Positions 10,028 to 17,939 of a stretch of DNA of 64,000 bases are shown one piece after another. This DNA is from Eubacteriaceae bacterium ES3. GTDB taxonomy: Bacteria; Bacillota; Clostridia; Eubacteriales; Eubacteriaceae. The notes under the pieces were generated by a model. It saw only the letters and a list, made by a program, of their open reading frames with translations. It had not been told where the DNA came from and did not search any database. Position numbers and translations under genes: made by a program. Every line of letters starts with the position of its first letter. Position 1 is the first letter of the stretch. The stretch lies in assembly GCA_030586155.1 (NCBI GenBank), contig CP130741.1, positions 186,001 to 250,000 of the forward strand, read 5' to 3'.

Positions 10028-10231
10028 AAGAATCTCCTTTGAAAGATAATAATTAATACAAAATTACGATTTTGATAATTATACCACCAATAAAAAGAAA
10101 CTAACATTTATTATATAAATTATATATGGCATTAAAAAGGAACGAAACATAGGTTATAATTAGTACTGTCTATTGAGTTTTAAAAAGCCTAATGTTCATG
10201 CTATAATAACAAAAAGAGAATGAGGTGAATT

Positions 10232-10669
10232 ATGCTTAATAAAGCCATTGCTATTGCTAATCAAGCCCATGCAGGACAAGTAGATAAAGGCGGGGAAGCC
10301 TATATTCTTCATCCACTGAGAGTAATGTTATCATTAAAAACTGAGGAGGAAAGAGTATGTGGTCTACTACATGACGTGGTGGAAGACTCGGAAATAACTT
10401 TTGAATATTTGGAAAAAGAGGGATTTTCTCAAACAGTTATTGGGGCCCTTAAGTGTCTGACGAAAAAAAATGGAGAAAGTTATGATGCTTTTATTAATCG
10501 AGTCCTGGATAATAGCCTTGCCTGTCGGGTTAAGCTTGCAGATCTGGCCGATAATATGGATTTGACAAGAATTTCTGTGCCGACTGATAAGGACCGGGAG
10601 AGGATTAAAAAGTATCAGGCAGCAACCAGGCAAATAAATAACCGTCTGAAAAATCAGACGGTTATTTAG
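10232..10669 (+). CDS. Stand-alone HD hydrolase, (p)ppGpp-hydrolase-like
   Basis: 145 residues matching the N-terminal HD domain of RelA/SpoT and the small alarmone hydrolases (MESH1/SAH type). It shows AHAGQ, YILHPLRV, the metal-binding LLHDVVED (H and D of the HD motif) and KLADLADNM. There is no synthetase domain. It probably removes the 3'-pyrophosphate of (p)ppGpp or of a related nucleotide. GAGGTG precedes the ATG. Its last codons lie inside a terminator hairpin. Confidence 0.82.
   Translation: MLNKAIAIANQAHAGQVDKGGEAYILHPLRVMLSLKTEEERVCGLLHDVVEDSEITFEYLEKEGFSQTVIGALKCLTKKNGESYDAFINRVLDNSLACRVKLADLADNMDLTRISVPTDKDRERIKKYQAATRQINNRLKNQTVI
10636..10667 (+). terminator. Hairpin overlapping the end of the HD gene
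   Basis: Perfect 14-bp inverted repeat, AAATAACCGTCTGA with TCAGACGGTTATTT, around an AAAA loop. The 3' arm supplies the T of the TAG stop. A U-rich stretch follows after a few bases (AGTTTTCTTT). It likely ends the transcript of the HD hydrolase gene. Confidence 0.7.
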
Positions 10670-10691
10670 AAGTTTTCTTTATAGTTACGTA

Positions 10692-10955
10692 TCATTTGAA
10701 TGGTCCAACCACAGATTCCCGGTCATGAATCAGGCCGGCTTCTTTGGGGTAGTGGGGATCGTTAGAAGTAAAACTGCCCAGGGTATCAGGATGGTCGGTC
10801 AGCAGTTTAAGCATTCGCTTCTTATTTAAAGGATTCTTAAGGCGAATAACTGTATCCATTTTGGACCATCCATTTTCAACCTTGTCAATTGTGTTGCCGT
10901 CTTTTAGTTCAGCGTTAAGAAACTGTGATAATAGAGGGCTCTTTAAATTATTCAT
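10692..10955 (-). CDS. Small hypothetical protein
   Basis: 87 residues, soluble, with no signal peptide and no motif I recognise. It contains a basic stretch around KNPLNKKRMLKLLTDHP. It overlaps the end of the lipoprotein gene by 8 bases and has its own GGAGG ribosome site, so it is very likely translated and coupled to that gene. Function unknown. Confidence 0.7.
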   Translation of the reverse strand: MNNLKSPLLSQFLNAELKDGNTIDKVENGWSKMDTVIRLKNPLNKKRMLKLLTDHPDTLGSFTSNDPHYPKEAGLIHDRESVVGPFK

Positions 10956-11454
10956 GGAGATCCTCCGTAGAGATTAGTTTTAGATTTGTATCAAAATCAG
11001 GAACGACAAACTGGGCGCCGCCACCATCCCCCGTAAACTGACCGGAAACTTCGGAGTTTACAATACAGAGGCCAGTTGCTACCCAAATATCTTGCTGAAC
11101 TTCATAGGTTCCGACCTGGGTGCGGTAACCGTATTCGGGGTGGGGCAGCATCTGCAGCAGCTGATACATTTTCACATATGATCCGCCAGCTTCTTCAACA
11201 GTGGCTTCGCTGGTATAAAAAGCTGACTGACCGGGGAGCATACCATAGATCAGATCCCCTTTTTTTAGTTCCGTAACGTCAAAATCATCGGCCTGATAAG
11301 TTCCCCCTTCAGTTTGCAGGGTGACGGCCTGGTCGATAATCGACTCCATTTCGCTATCGGTTGGGGCCTGGCTGGCAGTCTCCGTGGTGTTGCAGGCACT
11401 GAAGCATAAGCAAAAGATGATCATGAAAGAAAGAATAAGAAATTTTTGTTTCAT
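10948..11454 (-). CDS. Putative lipoprotein
   Basis: 168 residues from the ATG at 11454, which has AGGAG upstream. A longer frame up to 11517 lacks such support. The N-terminus is a lipoprotein signal peptide ending in a lipobox (CFSAC), so the mature protein would be lipid-anchored outside the membrane. The rest has no family I recognise. The C-terminal part has a glycine-rich turn (GDGGGAQF). It is the first gene of a two-gene unit with the small protein at 10692-10955. Confidence 0.8.
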   Translation of the reverse strand: MKQKFLILSFMIIFCLCFSACNTTETASQAPTDSEMESIIDQAVTLQTEGGTYQADDFDVTELKKGDLIYGMLPGQSAFYTSEATVEEAGGSYVKMYQLLQMLPHPEYGYRTQVGTYEVQQDIWVATGLCIVNSEVSGQFTGDGGGAQFVVPDFDTNLKLISTEDLHE

Positions 11455-11646
11455 CGGCTCTCCTTTAGCTAAACCTGAGATAAGTGACAGCTTTAGTTGA
11501 AATAGTAAGTTTGGCACTTTATCTATGTTAGGCTTTTTATGATTATAGCATAGCTTAGCGATTTTGAGTGGATTAATTAATACGAGTCAAATGATTTGTT
11601 TTTACTAAGTTGACAAGATGATTTGGAGAGTGTCAGGCAGTTGCGT

Positions 11647-12033
11647 TTATTGAGTCAGAGCATTTTCAATTGACATCAAATAAGCTTTGCTGGTCACTGT
11701 TGCTCCGCTGATTACATCAACATCTGTGTTTTGCTGTTCGAAGACACTGTTGACCAGGGCCTCTCTAACTTCGGGAAGATCTATCAAAACGGTCTTCGTG
11801 ACCTGGATATCGGTGATGGTGTGGTCCTTGACACTAACCATAACTGAGTTGCTCCAGCGGCCTGAACTATAAAGGCCTTCATAGTTGCCATTCTCTACAG
11901 TTGACAAATCGATTGAGTTGATTTGAAGCGCGGCGCCTTCTTCCAGTCCTCTTGTTACAACAAATCCCCCGGTGGCGGCGACAAGAATCAGGATACCGAA
12001 GACGATTAGAATAATAAGAACAAATTTTTTCAT
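11647..12033 (-). CDS. Membrane-anchored FMN-binding domain protein
   Basis: 128 residues: one N-terminal membrane helix (about 4-26) and an extracytoplasmic FMN-binding domain. The motif SGATVTS near the C-terminus matches the S/D-G-A-S/T-x-T sequence to which ApbE-type transferases attach FMN through phosphoester linkage on the last Thr, as in RnfG and NqrC. It probably serves as a small surface electron carrier. It lies 63 bases downstream of the MarR gene on the same strand, so the two are likely one operon. No apbE is in the window. Confidence 0.85.
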   Translation of the reverse strand: MKKFVLIILIVFGILILVAATGGFVVTRGLEEGAALQINSIDLSTVENGNYEGLYSSGRWSNSVMVSVKDHTITDIQVTKTVLIDLPEVREALVNSVFEQQNTDVDVISGATVTSKAYLMSIENALTQ

Positions 12034-12096
12034 GAGAACCTCCGTTTATCTGAAAATTTTAAGATTAATATAGATTATAAAAGAGTCTGAATAGAA

Positions 12097-12561
12097 TCAT
12101 TTGGATTCAAGATCCATTTTTTCAAGATTTGCGAGTAGTTTATTAAGGGTTTTACGGGTAACTGCCTGTTCTTCCTTAGTAATCCCATCAAATAATTTAG
12201 CTGAAAAATCTTCTGCCTTTTCATGGGTGGCAAGACCAAAATTGTCAATTGCATCGGTCAGGCGAACTCTAGTGATTCGGCCGTCGTCCGGGTCTTTTTC
12301 TAATGTTGTAAAGCCTTTTTCCTGAAGTCTCAGGGCTACCTGTTTGACGTTTTGATGAGAAGATCCCATACCGGCAGCCAGTTCTTTTAAGGTCGGATCG
12401 TGGTCAAAGGTGTTTTGAATGACTACGCATAAAAGCCACTGTTTGGTGGTTAAATTGTGTTCTTTAAGTTCCCGCTCCATTAGGGTGTCCATTTGATTGG
12501 CGGCAATCTGAATGCCCCCGAAAATATATCGTTGGTCAGGGATTGTGTTGAGTTTGTTCAA
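12097..12561 (-). CDS. MarR-family transcriptional regulator
   Basis: 154 residues with the winged helix-turn-helix of MarR proteins: LKELAAGMGSSHQNVKQVALRLQEKGF (about residues 57-83, recognition helix and wing), followed by EKDPDDGRITRV. The start is TTG, with GGAGGTAG upstream. A strong palindromic operator overlaps its promoter, so it is almost certainly autoregulated. The adjacent FMN-binding gene is the probable target. The ligand is unknown; the partner suggests a redox or quinone-like signal. Confidence 0.88.
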   Translation of the reverse strand: MNKLNTIPDQRYIFGGIQIAANQMDTLMERELKEHNLTTKQWLLCVVIQNTFDHDPTLKELAAGMGSSHQNVKQVALRLQEKGFTTLEKDPDDGRITRVRLTDAIDNFGLATHEKAEDFSAKLFDGITKEEQAVTRKTLNKLLANLEKMDLESK

Positions 12562-12592
12562 GGTCTACCTCCGGTTTTAAGTAATATTCTAG

Positions 12593-12629
12593 GCAATTAG
12601 ATAATACATTACCTAATTGCGGTTGTCAA
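12593..12629 (-). promoter_or_regulatory. MarR promoter with palindromic operator
   Basis: On the minus strand, TTGACA (12624-12629) and TATTAT (12601-12606) are separated by exactly 17 bases. The operator spans 12593-12620, with arms GCAATTAGATAAT and ATTACCTAATTGC (13 bp each, one mismatch, 2-base centre). It covers the spacer and the whole -10 box, so a bound MarR dimer would block RNA polymerase. Confidence 0.85.
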
Positions 12630-12839
12630 GGGGGGAGATGAATTTTGAGGATTATAAGAGTAATTCGAGGAAATGGTATGTTTAGCAGGGGGAGTCATTG
12701 AATTGATATGTAGTTAGGAAGGGCAATTTTTCAAGTAATTAATATTTAATGTTACATAATGGCCGAAATGATTAACGCCCACACCATTGATTTTTTTTAA
12801 AAAAAACAATAAAATAAAAAGAAAAGGTTAGGTGAAAAA

Positions 12840-12989
12840 ATGAAAATAAGCAAGGAAGATAAAATCAGAATTCTATTTGATGCGATTGATGGAATAATAC
12901 CCGTCCCATATCATTTAGAAGATCAGATGAAAGAAACGCTTCGAAATGCCCTGAGAACGATAGAAAGAAAAGAAGAACGGGAAGCTTAA
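12840..12989 (+). CDS. Small protein, 49 residues
   Basis: ATG at 12840 with a modest AGGTG site about seven bases upstream, and TAA at 12987-12989. The product is highly charged (rich in Lys, Glu, Arg), with a short hydrophobic centre (DGIIPVPYHLEDQ). No family recognised. The insertion sequence starts 26-29 bases after its stop and separates it from a terminator at 13903-13946 that probably served it originally. Confidence 0.5.
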   Translation: MKISKEDKIRILFDAIDGIIPVPYHLEDQMKETLRNALRTIERKEEREA

Positions 12990-13094
12990 ATGCAGGATGA
13001 AAAGATGATTATTCCTAGGGCGTGTCTGAAAACAAAATCTTTACAATCACCACAATGCGTTTTAAAATAAAACCAAAACGTTGGGAGCACGATA

Positions 13095-13430
13095 ATGCCA
13101 TCAAAACGCTATGAAATTACAGACGAACAATGGGAACAGATTAAAGCTTTATTTCCCAAAGCGAAAACTGGTCGACCGCCAAAAGATAATCGGTTAATCT
13201 TCAACGCAATTTTATGGATTGCGCGAAGTGGTGCTGCGTGGCGAGATCTTCCCGAACGTTTTGGTTCGTGGAAAACGGTCTACAGCCGTTTCTGTAAATG
13301 GCGTGATGACGAAACACTGGCAAATATTTTTCATGCCTTAAATACCGATGCTGACTTTGAAAATCTCAGCATTGATTCAACCATTGTAAAAGCGCATCAG
13401 CACAGTGCTGGTGCTAAAAAGGGGCTGTAA
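13095..13430 (+). CDS. IS5-family transposase, N-terminal frame (OrfA)
   Basis: 111 residues: helix-turn-helix DNA-binding part (ITDEQWEQIKALFP, then DNRLIFNAILWI) and the start of the catalytic domain, with the first Asp of the DDE triad in SIDSTIVKAH. The frame ends in TAA at 13428-13430. An A-rich slip site (GCTAAAAAGG) sits a few codons before the stop. A -1 shift there continues as KKGAVNAEVNQY into the second frame, giving one uninterrupted transposase. Confidence 0.88.
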   Translation: MPSKRYEITDEQWEQIKALFPKAKTGRPPKDNRLIFNAILWIARSGAAWRDLPERFGSWKTVYSRFCKWRDDETLANIFHALNTDADFENLSIDSTIVKAHQHSAGAKKGL

Positions 13431-13438
13431 ATGCAGAA

Positions 13439-13864
13439 GTGAATCAATACATCGGTAAAAGCCGGGGCGGTAACACGACTAAAATTCACGCAGTCGTCGA
13501 CGCTCTGGGTAATCCGATTCACTTTGAACTTTCAGGCGGCCAGATTAGCGATAATACCGCTGCAATTGGTCTACTGGCAAACATTGAAATCAAAAATGCC
13601 AACATTTTGGGTGATAAAGCTTATGGAACTAAAGAGATCCGGACTTATATCACTTCACAGGGTGCAACCTATACAATTCCGCCAAAGTCAAACACCAAAG
13701 AACCCTGGGACTGTGACTGGTGGCTTTATAAAGAACGCCATCTGGTTGAATGCTTTTTCAATAAAATCAAACATTTTCGTAGAGTTGCGACTCGTTATGA
13801 CAAGCTGGCATCTTCGTTTTGTAGCTTTGTTTACATTGCTGGCATCTGGCTTTTGTCAAAATAA
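13439..13864 (+). CDS. IS5-family transposase, C-terminal frame (OrfB)
   Basis: Carries the rest of the catalytic domain: second Asp in NILGDKAYGTKEIR and the Glu in HLVECFFNKIKHFRR, which completes the DDE triad. The ATG at 13439 is the first in frame, but the protein is probably made mainly as the OrfA-OrfB fusion through the -1 slip near 13420. The -1 reading is natural across the join, with no missing residues by comparison with family architecture. Confidence 0.85.
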   Translation: MNQYIGKSRGGNTTKIHAVVDALGNPIHFELSGGQISDNTAAIGLLANIEIKNANILGDKAYGTKEIRTYITSQGATYTIPPKSNTKEPWDCDWWLYKERHLVECFFNKIKHFRRVATRYDKLASSFCSFVYIAGIWLLSK

Positions 13865-13902
13865 TTGGTGTTTTGACTTTTCAGACACACCCTAGTGTAA
13901 AG

Positions 13903-13946
13903 AAGCCCCTACTTAAAATCGATTGATTTAAATGGGGGCTTTTTTA
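13903..13946 (+). terminator. Intrinsic terminator right of the insertion sequence
   Basis: AAGCCCC (13903-13909) pairs with GGGGCTT (13935-13941), with additional weak AT pairing in the loop, followed by TTTTTT. It lies just outside the right end of the element, so it belongs to the original locus, probably to the small gene at 12840-12989. Confidence 0.75.
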
Positions 13947-14058
13947 TATTTAGGGTAAAGGTAGTTGGGGTTTTATAATAAGCCCGATTGCCATGGATAA
14001 TTGATTAAGATGCTTCTTTAGGTGTGTTTAGCGGACTAGGGAGAAAACCAGGCGATCG

Positions 14059-14162
14059 AGATGTAGGAGTATGTAATTTATACACAGCGGACAGCGGATG
14101 GACAATGATGAATGATGGCAGGAAAGATGTAGGAGTATGTAATTTATACACAGCGGACAGCG
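14059..14162. repeat. 38-bp direct repeat, one copy inside a gene end
   Basis: Two exact copies of a 38-base sequence beginning AGATGTAGGAGTATG, at 14059-14096 and 14125-14162, offset 66 bases. The right copy covers the last codons and stop of the flavin oxidoreductase gene (minus strand). The left copy lies beyond it. It looks like a short local duplication of the gene's 3' end. Confidence 0.9.
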
Positions 14163-16054
14163 TTAAATCCCTGGTGAACTGCTTTTAAAATATTGTCAGG
14201 ACACTGAGCGTCACCAACGATGGAGCAGTCGATTTTATCACAAAGGGCATCATACAGGTTAGTGATAGAACGATATCCAGCAGCGATGGCAACGGTATCG
14301 GCAGCGATGGTTTTCTGCACGCCGTCTACTTCATAAATGACTTCGTTGTCTTTAAAGGCAATGACTTTGGCATTGGTGATAGACTTGATTTCGCAGTCTT
14401 CCATCAGCTGGTGGAGAGCCTGATCGTTGTTTTTACTGTGGCTGGTGGTCATTAAGAGTTCTGGCATCATTTCCAGAATAGTAACTTCATCAGCTTTTTC
14501 AGCTACATGACAGGCGGTTTCGCAGCCTACCAGGCCGCCGCCCAGAACGACAACTTTTTTACCGTAGGATTTTTTGTTGGTCAAAAGATCATTGGCACCA
14601 ATCACATAATCTTTTTCGATTCCGTCGATCGGCGGCATAACCGGGTTGGCACCAGTGGCAAAGACAACCTTGTCGAAGTTACCGGCCAGGATTTCTTCAG
14701 CGGTAGCATCTTTCATTAAAGATAGTTTAACGCCACTGCGATAGAGTTTTCCAATCAGGTAGGTGACATATTTCATCACGTCTTTTTTAAACCGCGGACC
14801 GCCGGCAGCTAGTAAGAGTCCGCCCAGTTCGTTTCGTTTTTCCCACAATTCCACGTCAAGGCCCCGTTGAGCAGCAGTTATGGCAGCCATCATTCCAGCC
14901 GGACCAGCACCGACGACCAGTACTTTTTTAGAGGAATTGCCAGGTGTTACCGGATAATAATCTTCAGCAAAGGCCAAAGGGTTGACCGCACACTGGAGGA
15001 TTTTTCCGGAGAAGCCGGCATACAGACATTCGTTACAGCCTATGCAGGGAACAATATCGAAGGTTTCGCGTTTCTGAACTTTTTTAACCCAGTAAGGATC
15101 GCTGATGGATAAGTGACCCAGTCCGATAAAATCTGCTTTGCCGTCCTGAAGAGCGGCTTCGGTATCGGCCGGATTAGACATTTTCCCCTGTGACATGACC
15201 GGCACACTCACGTGCTTTTTAATTTCTGAGGCAACATCCAGCTGCAGACAGTCTGGCTGATAAACAGTGTTAATAGCTTTGTACCAGGCTTCATAGCAGC
15301 CCATGTCGACATGCAGAGCATCTACGCCGGCAGCTTCCAGCATTTTGGCCATTGCAATCCCTTCTTCGATTTCACGACCGCCGGGCACACCGTGAACGGG
15401 TGTGAATTTAAATAAAATCGGGTAATTAGGGCCTACGGCTTCACGCATGGCTTTGATACATTCGATGGCAAAACGCATCCTGTTTTCCAGACTTCCGCCA
15501 TATTCGTCGGTACGGGTGTTCCACATTTCTGACTGGAACTGGTCCATCAGATATCCGCCGTAACCGTGCAGCTCGACACAGTCAACTTCAGCGTTTTTGG
15601 CAATCAATGCGCCTTCAGCCATTTTCTTAACCAGAAACTGAATATCATCTTTAGAAAAAGCTTTACATTTGATGTCGGGGAACCAGAAAGAATCGACTTC
15701 ACTGGCTGAATATGGCTGAACATCGCCAGTGGTAAACTGCATTCGTCCAAGACCTGGTGTTAATTGAATACAAAGTTTAGAACCCTGGTTGTGAATGCGG
15801 CGGGCCAGGAAATTTAATTGTTCAAAAGATTTTGCAGTGCCTAGAATATTACAGGCTTTAGCTTCATATTCTGTAGTGACCTGGTTGGCACCGGTGATGA
15901 TTAAGCCGAAGCCGCCTTTTGCTCGTTCTTCATAGTAGCGGATGGACCGGTCAGAAAATGATCCGTCCCATTCAGTTGAGGTTCCCATTGGTGCCATATA
16001 CATTTTGTTAGGCAGTTTCATTTTTCCGATTTGTCCCTGTTCCAATATTTTCAT
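14144..16054 (-). CDS. FeS flavin oxidoreductase, 2,4-dienoyl-CoA reductase type
   Basis: 636 residues from the ATG at 16054, which has AGGAGG seven bases upstream; a longer frame begins 8 codons earlier without support. Architecture as in FadH, BaiCD and other clostridial enoate reductases: an old yellow enzyme FMN barrel (about 1-335, with HGYGGYLMDQFQS at the active site), a [4Fe-4S] motif (CIGCNEC, then a Cys twelve residues on), and a C-terminal FAD/NAD(P)-binding module (VVGAGPAGMMAA; VVVLGGGLVGCE). It likely reduces an activated C=C bond of an unknown substrate. Divergent to a TetR gene that probably controls it. Confidence 0.9.
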   Translation of the reverse strand: MKILEQGQIGKMKLPNKMYMAPMGTSTEWDGSFSDRSIRYYEERAKGGFGLIITGANQVTTEYEAKACNILGTAKSFEQLNFLARRIHNQGSKLCIQLTPGLGRMQFTTGDVQPYSASEVDSFWFPDIKCKAFSKDDIQFLVKKMAEGALIAKNAEVDCVELHGYGGYLMDQFQSEMWNTRTDEYGGSLENRMRFAIECIKAMREAVGPNYPILFKFTPVHGVPGGREIEEGIAMAKMLEAAGVDALHVDMGCYEAWYKAINTVYQPDCLQLDVASEIKKHVSVPVMSQGKMSNPADTEAALQDGKADFIGLGHLSISDPYWVKKVQKRETFDIVPCIGCNECLYAGFSGKILQCAVNPLAFAEDYYPVTPGNSSKKVLVVGAGPAGMMAAITAAQRGLDVELWEKRNELGGLLLAAGGPRFKKDVMKYVTYLIGKLYRSGVKLSLMKDATAEEILAGNFDKVVFATGANPVMPPIDGIEKDYVIGANDLLTNKKSYGKKVVVLGGGLVGCETACHVAEKADEVTILEMMPELLMTTSHSKNNDQALHQLMEDCEIKSITNAKVIAFKDNEVIYEVDGVQKTIAADTVAIAAGYRSITNLYDALCDKIDCSIVGDAQCPDNILKAVHQGFNAVRCV

Positions 16055-16243
16055 ATTATTTCCTCCTGAAATGTGCAACCCTTTACATGGGGTCTGTGAA
16101 TCGCATCATCGCATCTCATTTCCGGGATTCGTCAATACCGGAAGAAAAACAGCTTAATTTAGGCAAGCATTTGGACTTGCAAATTCCCATCATCTGCTTA
16201 AATGAGGGGTGTAATCTGACAGATGGTTAAATGCGTTAAAATC

Positions 16244-16324
16244 TAGTGACTTCGTCACTACTATTACCGCGGTACTAATTAATATTACTGCGGTAATAGT
16301 AACATGGCAGAATTGATTTGGCAA
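16244..16324 (-). promoter_or_regulatory. Twin TetR-type operators over a promoter
   Basis: Two similar palindromes, ATTACCGCGGTACT (16263-16276) and ATTACTGCGGTAAT (16284-16297), have centres 21 bp apart, two helical turns. Together they also form a larger inverted repeat. A third palindrome, TAGTGAC-TTC-GTCACTA, lies at 16244-16260. On the minus strand, TTGCCA (16319-16324) and TACTAT (16296-16301) are 17 bases apart, and the right operator covers the expected start point. This would repress the oxidoreductase gene. Confidence 0.75.
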
Positions 16325-16359
16325 GTTTTTTTTTAACAATCTTTTGTTTTTGCATTTCC

Positions 16360-16388
16360 TTGTCTAGACAGGGGTTTATTGATATAAT
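16360..16388 (+). promoter_or_regulatory. Promoter of the TetR gene
   Basis: TTGTCT (16360-16365) and TATAAT (16383-16388), 17-base spacer, with an extended -10 TG at 16380-16381. It leads to the TetR-family gene at 16417. It lies outside the twin operators, so autoregulation is less direct than repression of the divergent gene. Confidence 0.6.
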
Positions 16389-16416
16389 CACAAATAGTTA
16401 CAAAGAATAATCATAC

Positions 16417-16998
16417 ATGGAAACGGGGCAGGAATTGGAAAATCTGACTACGAAAGAGAAAATATTTGAAATAGGGATTCGGCTTTTTAAAGAGCATGGT
16501 TACAAGCAGGTCAGCATTATTGATATCTGCCAGGCCTGTGGAATCACCAAGACGACTTTTTACCATCATCTGAATTCCAAACAGGAAATTCTTCTGTCCT
16601 ATTATGATCATGTGATTGGAAATTTGACACCACTTTTGCTGGAACTTTTAAATACAACTAATTCCTGGGATCAGATTGTCCTTTTGTTTGACAACCTGAT
16701 TACCAGCATGGAGGAGTTGGGACCGGATCTTAACGGTCAGATTTTAAGCTTCAATCTGGCTAAAAATCTGGGTACATTTGAAATTCGCAAAGAACTGGAA
16801 GATGTGGCCGTTAAAATAATTAAAACCGGACAGGAAAACGGGGAACTCAGAAACACTGCTGATCCCTTAAAACTCTTCGAGGCCGCCGCCTATATGTTTA
16901 CTGGATACGAATTTACCTGGTGCATCAATAATGGCGATTTTCCCTGGAAGCAGAAGTTTAACGAGGCCTTAAGGTTAATGCTTGCTCCGAAAGGTTGA
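16417..16998 (+). CDS. TetR-family transcriptional regulator
   Basis: 193 residues. The N-terminal helix-turn-helix is typical: EKIFEIGIRLFKEHGYKQVS, then IIDICQACGITKTTFYHHL, then NSKQEILL (about residues 11-60). The C-terminal ligand domain is unassignable by eye. The ribosome site before ATG 16417 is weak. It is divergent from the flavin oxidoreductase, with paired operators between them, and overlaps or abuts the hydrolase gene, so it probably controls both. The inducer may be the substrate of the oxidoreductase, which is inference. Confidence 0.85.
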   Translation: METGQELENLTTKEKIFEIGIRLFKEHGYKQVSIIDICQACGITKTTFYHHLNSKQEILLSYYDHVIGNLTPLLLELLNTTNSWDQIVLLFDNLITSMEELGPDLNGQILSFNLAKNLGTFEIRKELEDVAVKIIKTGQENGELRNTADPLKLFEAAAYMFTGYEFTWCINNGDFPWKQKFNEALRLMLAPKG

Positions 16999-17003
16999 TA
17001 AAG

Positions 17004-17939
17004 ATGATTGCAGAAAACTTTTCATTTGTTTCAGAAGACGAAACACAAGTTTTTGTTTATAAGTGGGAGCCCATTGACGCAGAAAGGCCTAAAGGCATTG
17101 TCCAGATTGCCCATGGAATGGCAGAAACGGCCGCCCGTTATGAGCGTCTGGCTAAATTTCTGACAGCAAAAGGTTATATCGTTTATGCCAACGATCACCG
17201 CGGTCATGGCAGAACTGCCGGCAGTCTGGAGAAAGTTGGCGTGCTGGCCAGAGAAAACGGCTTCGAACGAATGGTTGCGGATATGCATCAGATGAGCCTA
17301 AAAGCATTCGAAGAAAATCCTGGACTACCCCTGTTTTTGTTAGGTCACAGTATGGGGTCTTTTGCTGCCCAGCGTTATCTGATGCTGCACGGCAATAAGC
17401 TTTCGGGCGCGATTCTTTCCGGTTCCAACGGCCGGGATTGGATCATCCACCAGATGGGCTTTGCGATGGCAGCAGCGGAGGTCAGAAGAAAGGGTCGCGA
17501 AGCTAAAAGTGAGCGGATGGATAAACTGTCCTTTGGCAATTACAACAAGCGCTTTAAACCCAATCGAACGCAATTCGACTGGCTCAGCCGTGATGCCTTT
17601 GAAGTGGATAAATATATTAATGATCCCTACTGTGGGGAAGTATTTTCGGCTGGCTTCTATTATGACTTTTTACAAGGTCTTCTTGAGATTGGAAAGAATA
17701 AAAACATTGCCTTGATTCCAAAGTACTTGCCGATTTATCTGTTTTCCGGAGACCAGGATCCGGTTGGGAATGCTGGTAAGGGCCTTAAAAAACTTAAGGA
17801 AGTTTATCAGAAACATGGGATTTCTGAGGTTGACTTAAAACTCTATCCCGGTGGTCGTCATGAAATGCTTAACGAGATCAATCGCGATCAGGTGATGAGT
17901 GACCTTCTTGTGTGGATTGAAAAGATTAATAAAAACTAA
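17004..17939 (+). CDS. Alpha/beta hydrolase, monoacylglycerol lipase-like
   Basis: 311 residues from the ATG at 17004; a TTG at 16995 overlapping the TetR stop is the alternative. It belongs to the lysophospholipase/monoacylglycerol lipase group: oxyanion region QIAHGMAE near residue 34, NDHRGHGRT, nucleophile elbow GHSMGS near 112, catalytic Asp in SGDQDPVG and His in GGRHEML. No signal peptide, so cytosolic. It directly follows the TetR gene and is probably co-transcribed with it. Confidence 0.87.
   Translation: MIAENFSFVSEDETQVFVYKWEPIDAERPKGIVQIAHGMAETAARYERLAKFLTAKGYIVYANDHRGHGRTAGSLEKVGVLARENGFERMVADMHQMSLKAFEENPGLPLFLLGHSMGSFAAQRYLMLHGNKLSGAILSGSNGRDWIIHQMGFAMAAAEVRRKGREAKSERMDKLSFGNYNKRFKPNRTQFDWLSRDAFEVDKYINDPYCGEVFSAGFYYDFLQGLLEIGKNKNIALIPKYLPIYLFSGDQDPVGNAGKGLKKLKEVYQKHGISEVDLKLYPGGRHEMLNEINRDQVMSDLLVWIEKINKN

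Larger units (their letters stand above)
13018..13892 (+). mobile_element. IS5-family (IS427-like) insertion sequence
   Basis: About 875 bp bounded by terminal inverted repeats GGGCGTGTCTGAAAA (left) and TTTTCAGACACACCC (right), 15 bp with one mismatch. Flanks are CTA on the left and TAG on the right. This fits either a TA target duplication or a CTAG target with the element ending one base earlier on each side. The size, ends and two-frame transposase match the IS427 group of IS5. Both transposase frames look intact, so the copy may still move. Confidence 0.9.

Noticed and set aside
13439-13864. Calling the transposase a frameshifted pseudogene
   Set aside because: The -1 slip at AAAAAG gives a continuous natural protein, and programmed frameshifting is usual in this IS group.
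14059-14162. The 38-bp direct repeat as an att site
   Set aside because: No integrase gene and only 28 bases lie between the copies, too little for an integrated element.
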